A DNA stretch of 64,000 nt. Source: Haliclona indistincta (lineage: Eukaryota; Porifera; Demospongiae; Haplosclerida; Chalinidae). This document shows positions 59,445 through 64,000 of this stretch, piece after piece (position 1 is the stretch's first letter; every line of letters starts with the position of its first letter). The notes below the pieces were generated by a model. The model searched no databases and was not told the DNA's origin. It worked only from the letters and a program-made list of their open reading frames with translations. Position numbers and translations under genes: made by a program. The stretch covers positions 12,979,947 through 13,043,946 of the forward strand of contig OZ024788.1 in the NCBI GenBank assembly GCA_964017065.1. Reading direction: 5' to 3'.

Positions 59445-60637
59445 TCACTGCATCGATGAGGATGGACCATTTTTTTGTTGTTGGATACTGTTTAACCTGT
59501 ATAATATTTTACAAAATAAAAACATCATTACCATTTATTATTAATTATAACTTACGTAATCAATCGAATTGGTGAACGGTCGATGGCCTCAACTATTGAT
59601 GGTCCAGGAAAACTCTGCGATCTGCAACACAGTAATAGAAAGTATAGAAAAGTCATAATTCGTAACCCATACCTGAAAGCAGGTTGACTAGGAATTCTGG
59701 ACCTGTAGTACGTACGTTATAGTACATTCGAAAATGAAGATGAATATCCAAGGTACTTGAGATCTATTCGATGTGGACAATAATAAAATAACACTTGTAC
59801 CTGAATCTGGGAGTGTTCTGCATATGCGAAAAGATGACATTATCATGCACATACCTGAGATCTAGGTGTTCTGTATAATAATAATGAGCAAATTCACACA
59901 ATTAACTTACTTGAATCCTGGGTGTATCCTGCTGTATGTGTGACATTTAAGAGAGATATACATGATCAAATTTTGCAATGGTGTACAGCGCCATATAGCA
60001 GAGTTCGGTGCCACATCATTGTACTATAAAAGAAAAGGTGTACATGACGTGGTAATGAGCACACGTACATACCCTGTCATCAAACGAATCTTCCTTCTCT
60101 ATGTGACGTACATATAAGTTAATGTGGATGAAAATATGGGACAACTACTATTACCTGCAGTGAGTCAAAGTGCTGGTTGAACTAAACGAATGAAGAATAC
60201 AGCTAGTATGATTATTATAATTAAAATAATTATATCACACATACCTGAGAGTGCTCTAATTAGAATTCATGTACAATAAATAGTGTATAAGGCAGGTCTG
60301 CATGATCGATGGATGATACAAACATACCTGAGATCTAGGCGTATTCTGTAGGAAACAATTATGAAAGAATGAGCATTAACCATCAATTAGTAAACTTACT
60401 TGAAACCTGGGTGGTGTCACATCGCCCAGTCGTACTGAAGCTGATAATAAAAATTATATCATCATGAAGTAATTCATACCGGATTACTATTATCAAATGA
60501 GCATTCGTCCTCCTATTATAATGTGTAAAATTATGTTAGAATAGAAGTAAATAGAATGCACAGGGCTGCAGCTAGGCGGGTTGATTATTGCACGTACCTA
60601 CATCTCGGATTCTGAGTTCTTGACTCGGTTCTTGATT
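59445..60637 (-). CDS. Micro-exon gene candidate inside the 3.6-kb element
   Basis: Minus-strand exons with AG/GT borders: 60598-60637, 60400-60440, 60328-60345, 60155-60172, 59911-59928, 59801-59817, 59673-59702, 59556-59621 and 59445-59496 (stop 59445-59447). They join in one open frame of 99 residues. Three of the micro-exons are 18 nt and one 17 nt, and three of these four encode variants of NTPRSQ, DTPRIQ, NTPRF. Other exon-like units nearby (16, 11, 26 and 33 nt at about 59854, 60244, 60072 and 60479) must be skipped. The 5' start is not found. It is either a true micro-exon gene or a degenerate tandem repeat that carries splice-like borders. The product is unrecognised. Confidence 0.35.
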
Positions 60638-60884
60638 CTGAAAATTAGGTCAATCGATCTGAAGTAGGCCATACAGTAATTATGTATGATCTGACTGAAG
60701 TAAGGCACTCACCTAGCCCGGCTCTGTTGACCAGCGCTAGCTACAACTGCTTGTCGATGGCTAGCTAGAAACGTTCAGCAGCTGCAATGAGTGCACGCGG
60801 TATGCGCACGCAGAATGATGTATGATGTCATCGTCTTAGATTCATTATGAATAGACTAGGCGTGGCTCAGGTTTCCACTGCGTG

Positions 60885-61022
60885 ATGGCTGAGTCTTCGC
60901 ATTACAACATGCAATTTCAGCATCCAGATCCTATTATATGGCTAGAGAGGCTGGCAGTAGAACTACAAGGTCGTAGTACAGGTTATAAGACTGACTGGGA
61001 AGAGCGGGCCTCAGTGCATTGA
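60885..61022 (+). CDS. Small open frame in the 3.6-kb element
   Basis: 45 residues starting MAESSHYNMQFQHPDPIIWL, rich in charged residues toward the end. It lies just upstream of, and divergent from, the micro-exon candidate. No homology is recognised. It could be a first exon. Confidence 0.2.
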   Translation: MAESSHYNMQFQHPDPIIWLERLAVELQGRSTGYKTDWEERASVH

Positions 61023-61408
61023 CCGGCGTAACCGTACTGCTTACTGCATGCATGGTTTGCCCGCGACAGATCTTATCGTATTATTATGGAAAGGAAAATC
61101 CAGCTAGCATGTCACACTGACTTAGTCACTTAGACTTTTAGCAGAGGCATCATGCAGTTGTTTCTACCCAAGCTACTTTGCATCATCAACTTAGTATAAT
61201 ATTATTCTAATCGTTAATTTTGTTGTGCAACAATTATAATATTATTACACATCTCCGATCTGCAGCTCACCTTCTCCGGCTCATCAGATATATATAGGGT
61301 TATTACTGCTTATAATGATGCGAAGAAACTCCATAGAGACAACTGTGGAATTTAGTTGTATTGCAATGATGGTGAAGTGATGTTTGGAACTTGAGGTTGA
61401 TAAAAGTG

Positions 61409-61651
61409 ATGGGTTATCGGGATGACGAATGTAGATTAGTCAAAAGTAGTGTCGGACAATTTAATGTCTCAAAAGACACCACAACATGCATGCATATACT
61501 CGAAAATAGACATAGTCGTTATCTAGTCCAAGGTATAATGATTATACTAGTGATGATGAAGATTATTTTTGCATTTGCAGAGAAGACAAGAGCAATAACT
61601 CTTTGTTTGCTAATTAATTTGTTCCCTAATTTTGCTAAAGAGACAGAATAG
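61409..61651 (+). CDS. Two-exon frame in the 3.6-kb element, unrecognised
   Basis: Exon 61409-61532 (MGYRDDECRLVKSSVGQF) and exon 61581-61651 are separated by a 48-bp intron with GTATAA donor and TTTGCAG acceptor. Together they give 64 residues ending FPNFAKETE. The intron also stays open if unspliced. Its function is unknown. Confidence 0.28.
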   Translation: MGYRDDECRLVKSSVGQFNVSKDTTTCMHILENRHSRYLVQGIMIILVMMKIIFAFAEKTRAITLCLLINLFPNFAKETE

Positions 61652-61921
61652 CTAGCTCGATATGCATACAGCGGATACTGAATGTATTCAAATTATTGCC
61701 ATTGTGTAGTATATATATTATTATAGTAAATGCATGTCTTCTAATGCCTCCCTTGATATTCTCACTAGCAGTTCTTTACAACAACCATGCAACAGTATGG
61801 AAATTAAGAAGTTCAAGTTAGAATCAATCATTGAAATTCAGTATAATCATGTATGCAAGTTGACAGTTGACATCATAACAGCAGATATATAGGTATAACA
61901 GTTGAAGTATCCTGCGTGCTG

Positions 61922-62322
61922 CTAATTAAGATATGCACTTGTTGAGAGTACAACTACGTTGAGTTTATCAACAGATCCATCTTTGAATGCTTGACCTAGA
62001 TGCAAATAAACTAATGACAATGAAATAGCACAAAAATCCTATCTATACCTGAAATAATTGCATTCTTGAATGAGGCATTATACAATTGACTGAACTCGCA
62101 ACCTACAAAATAAATAGTGATAGCTAAAACAATGTTACCATCCCTGTGCGAGCTAAATTAAAAAAAAACAAGTATAATAACTACTATAAATTCAAACCTG
62201 CATGCGTCTTGTGATAGAGAATTATATGAGAGCCATAAATGACATACTGCACATCACATTTTGACCTACAAAGTAATAGATGAATAGCAGTTATACCTAC
62301 ATAGCAAGAATGTACTTGACAT
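61922..62322 (-). CDS. Four-exon frame in the 3.6-kb element, unrecognised
   Basis: Minus-strand exons 62297-62322 (ATG 62320-62322), 62198-62265, 62049-62102 and 61922-61995 (TAG) each have AG acceptors (TTTGTAG, TTTGTAG, CATCTAG) and GTAT/GTTT donors. They join without a stop to 73 residues. Segments include CDVQYVIYGSHIILYHKTH, CEFSQLYNASFKNAIIS and DGSVDKLNVVVLSTSAYLN. The first intron would be only 31 bp, which is doubtful. No family is recognised. It may be part of the element's own gene. Confidence 0.38.
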
Positions 62323-62641
62323 TATATTATTTGAAGGTGGCAATAATAGTAGGTGACAATAAAAATTATCTTGAGGTTGTTCTTTGGTATACAAGTAAGA
62401 TAATATTTAGTTGACATTGTAATGACAAGGTTGTTATGACAATACCATGCTCTGATGACATACAAGGTTGTTACAAGATTGTTCTTAGGTGACAATGTTA
62501 TGACAAGGTTGTCATGACAATGCCTGCTCCAATGACATACATGAACAAGGTTGTTACAAGGTGGCCATGAGCTTGTTCATTGTCTACAAGCATGGAGCAA
62601 CCTTGTTACAACCTTGTACAACCTTGTTTGTTTTGCATGGG

Positions 62642-63149
62642 TTACCTTTTCCCAACCCTAAAGCTCTTTCATTTTTGTTTTTATTATTATATTATAGTAC
62701 AAGTGTTCATGGTTGGTAGTGTTGCTGTACGCATGGGCATACCGTAAATCGGGAAAATTTTATTGTTAAAATATTTTTGTGGGTAGGATTAACCACGAAA
62801 ATTAAACATATGGAATTTTTTTCAAACAAAAGTTTGTAAACATGTGTATGCTGAGTTAACAGTTGTATGCTGGAAGTTTATGCTCAAGAACTTGGCTGCA
62901 GCTGAAATATCAGTCTGTCTGGAGTTGCATTTCAGCCAGCGACGCTAAGTGACCTACTACTTTGCTGTCAGGAACAACTCCAACAATCGCCAGCACCTGA
63001 GCGTCTGGTTTGACGAACAAATGGGCAGGATTCTTTCATTCAGTTGGCTCATACACTCTTGTGTACAATAACCAGAATTCAAGCATCCATATACAGCTGT
63101 CAGCAGCAACAGTCATGCACTCTTGTCTAGAAGCTGTATACACATACAT
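62642..63149. other. Upstream region of NLR D, part 2
   Basis: This continues the paralogy to 25395-25905 and 37985-38480 after the 3.6-kb insertion. No gene is seen. Confidence 0.5.
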
Positions 63150-63723
63150 TAGAGCTGGGCGATAGTGAAAATATCACTATCACGATATTTTCATAGAAAA
63201 ATATCACGATAGTGAAACTATCACGATATTTAACGTTTTTTTGTTATATTTTGGCATCATACTTAAGAAAATCACAGCGGTACAAGTTCACTACCAAATA
63301 CTAACAGAATAGTTAACATTACTATGTAGAACAGGATCATTTTACATTGATAGTATCATTGACAGCATGTCCTGCATGGCTGAACACTCGTTCACATGGG
63401 ACAAAGCTAGGTATAATTATTTGCTAGTTGAGACAATAGTGGATATCTCACTGAAGGGCACCCTGATTTGTAGCTTCCTCTTCTTTAAACATAACTCAAT
63501 TAAGCTGTTCTTCTAAAAAAGTACGATTCTTCTGTGAATTTTTCAGCATTCCCATGCAGCTATAAATTCTAGCTTGATTCTAATTTTGTGTTGTCCTATT
63601 CTTAAAACATAGTAAATTCAATACGTGGTTTGGTATCACGATAGTGCGATCGTTACTATCGTATCACGATAATGTGATTACTATCACGATAGTGAATATA
63701 TTCGAAACTATCGCCCAGCTCTA
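63150..63723. mobile_element. hAT-derived element, 574 bp, with decayed transposase tail
   Basis: The 17-bp perfect termini are TAGAGCTGGGCGATAGT and its mirror. The 8-bp TSD ACATACAT is at 63142-63149 and 63724-63731, and the empty site is before NLR A, B and C. TATCACGATAG words crowd both ends. On the minus strand near 63340-63405 a remnant reads FVPCERVFSHAG, the hATC motif, so this is a deletion derivative of a full hAT element. Confidence 0.88.
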
Positions 63724-63933
63724 ACATACATACACTTTGATAAAATTAAGATGTTAAAATAATTATTTTCGTTGGGCAAGTCGACCCACAAAAAAAGTTT
63801 TTTAACACGAAAATTTATCTCACAAAAATTTCCCGATTTACAGTAAATGAAAATTGCCACACTGAATTTGTCAGAAACATCGAAGTCGTTACATTTGCAT
63901 CACAGCTTTCTTTTCTACTTCTTTGATCATTAG

Positions 63934-64000
63934 ATGCCACATTGTCTGATGAACCTGCAATGAGTTTCCCCCTTGCTTATACCAGCAATCCTGATGGTCC
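63934..64000 (+). CDS. NLR copy D, start of exon (cut by window end)
   Basis: The exon begins at the same CATTAG acceptor, with ATG 63960 (MSFPLAYTSNPDG). The frame upstream of the acceptor is broken by a 1-bp deletion relative to B and C, which supports splicing at the acceptor. The rest lies beyond the window. Confidence 0.85.

Larger units (their letters stand above)
59045..62641. mobile_element. 3.6-kb TIR element of unknown superfamily
   Basis: The termini begin CCCATGCAAAACAAAC and are perfect inverted repeats for about 26 bp (59045-59070 and 62616-62641). Subterminal AACAAGGTTGT-type words follow at both ends. The same place in the other units (about 25390 and 37980) is uninterrupted. 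The duplication at the site is only TT or ambiguous. No known transposase was recognised, but several spliced frames lie inside. Confidence 0.8.

Overview
The window looks like a gene-family cluster from an early-branching animal, most likely a demosponge of the Amphimedon type. This is inferred from large NACHT-LRR (NLR) genes in tandem, very short introns with canonical GT-AG sites, and many small DNA transposon derivatives. Nothing prokaryotic is present: no operons, rRNA, tRNA or CRISPR that I can see. A 200-base run of N (35311-35510) marks an assembly gap.

The backbone is a head-to-tail segmental duplication. One unit is: NLR exon, then a STAT-like gene fragment, then a block of NEMF (Rqc2-family) exons, then the rest of the STAT fragment, then small exons including a Death domain, then a long transposon-rich stretch, then the next NLR exon. 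Four NLR copies are visible. A (1507-4838) has lost its C-terminus. B (26095-29969) and C (38674-42674) are long and open. D starts at 63934 and runs off the window. Death-domain exons lie upstream of B (15442-15936) and D (48270-48765). They end with one leftover base of a codon. The NLR exons start at an AG acceptor that needs exactly one leftover base in all four copies. I therefore infer that the real gene is Death-NACHT-LRR, with a 10-15 kb intron that has collected transposons.

Between NLRs, NEMF exons sit inside a broken STAT5-like gene. In the first unit a 49-bp piece of one STAT exon is present on both sides of the NEMF block, so NEMF DNA appears to have been inserted into a STAT exon before the unit was amplified. 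Every STAT copy that covers the site carries the same in-frame TAA, and every NEMF copy lacks its ends, so these are probably pseudogenes that travel with the NLRs.

Comparing paralogous copies gives empty sites and so exact ends and target-site duplications (TSDs) for many mobile elements. These include an intact 2.3-kb hAT element (31053-33348), two hAT miniature elements, a family of elements with 9-10 bp TSDs (Mutator-like), a Harbinger-like element with a 3-bp TSD nested inside one of them, two TTAA elements, five long-inverted-repeat fold-back elements plus a shorter one, two copies of a truncated gag-protease LTR retroelement, a LINE 3' fragment, and a 3.6-kb terminal-inverted-repeat (TIR) element (59045-62641). 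That last element carries unrecognised, phase-consistent spliced reading frames, including a chain of 17-18 nt micro-exons.
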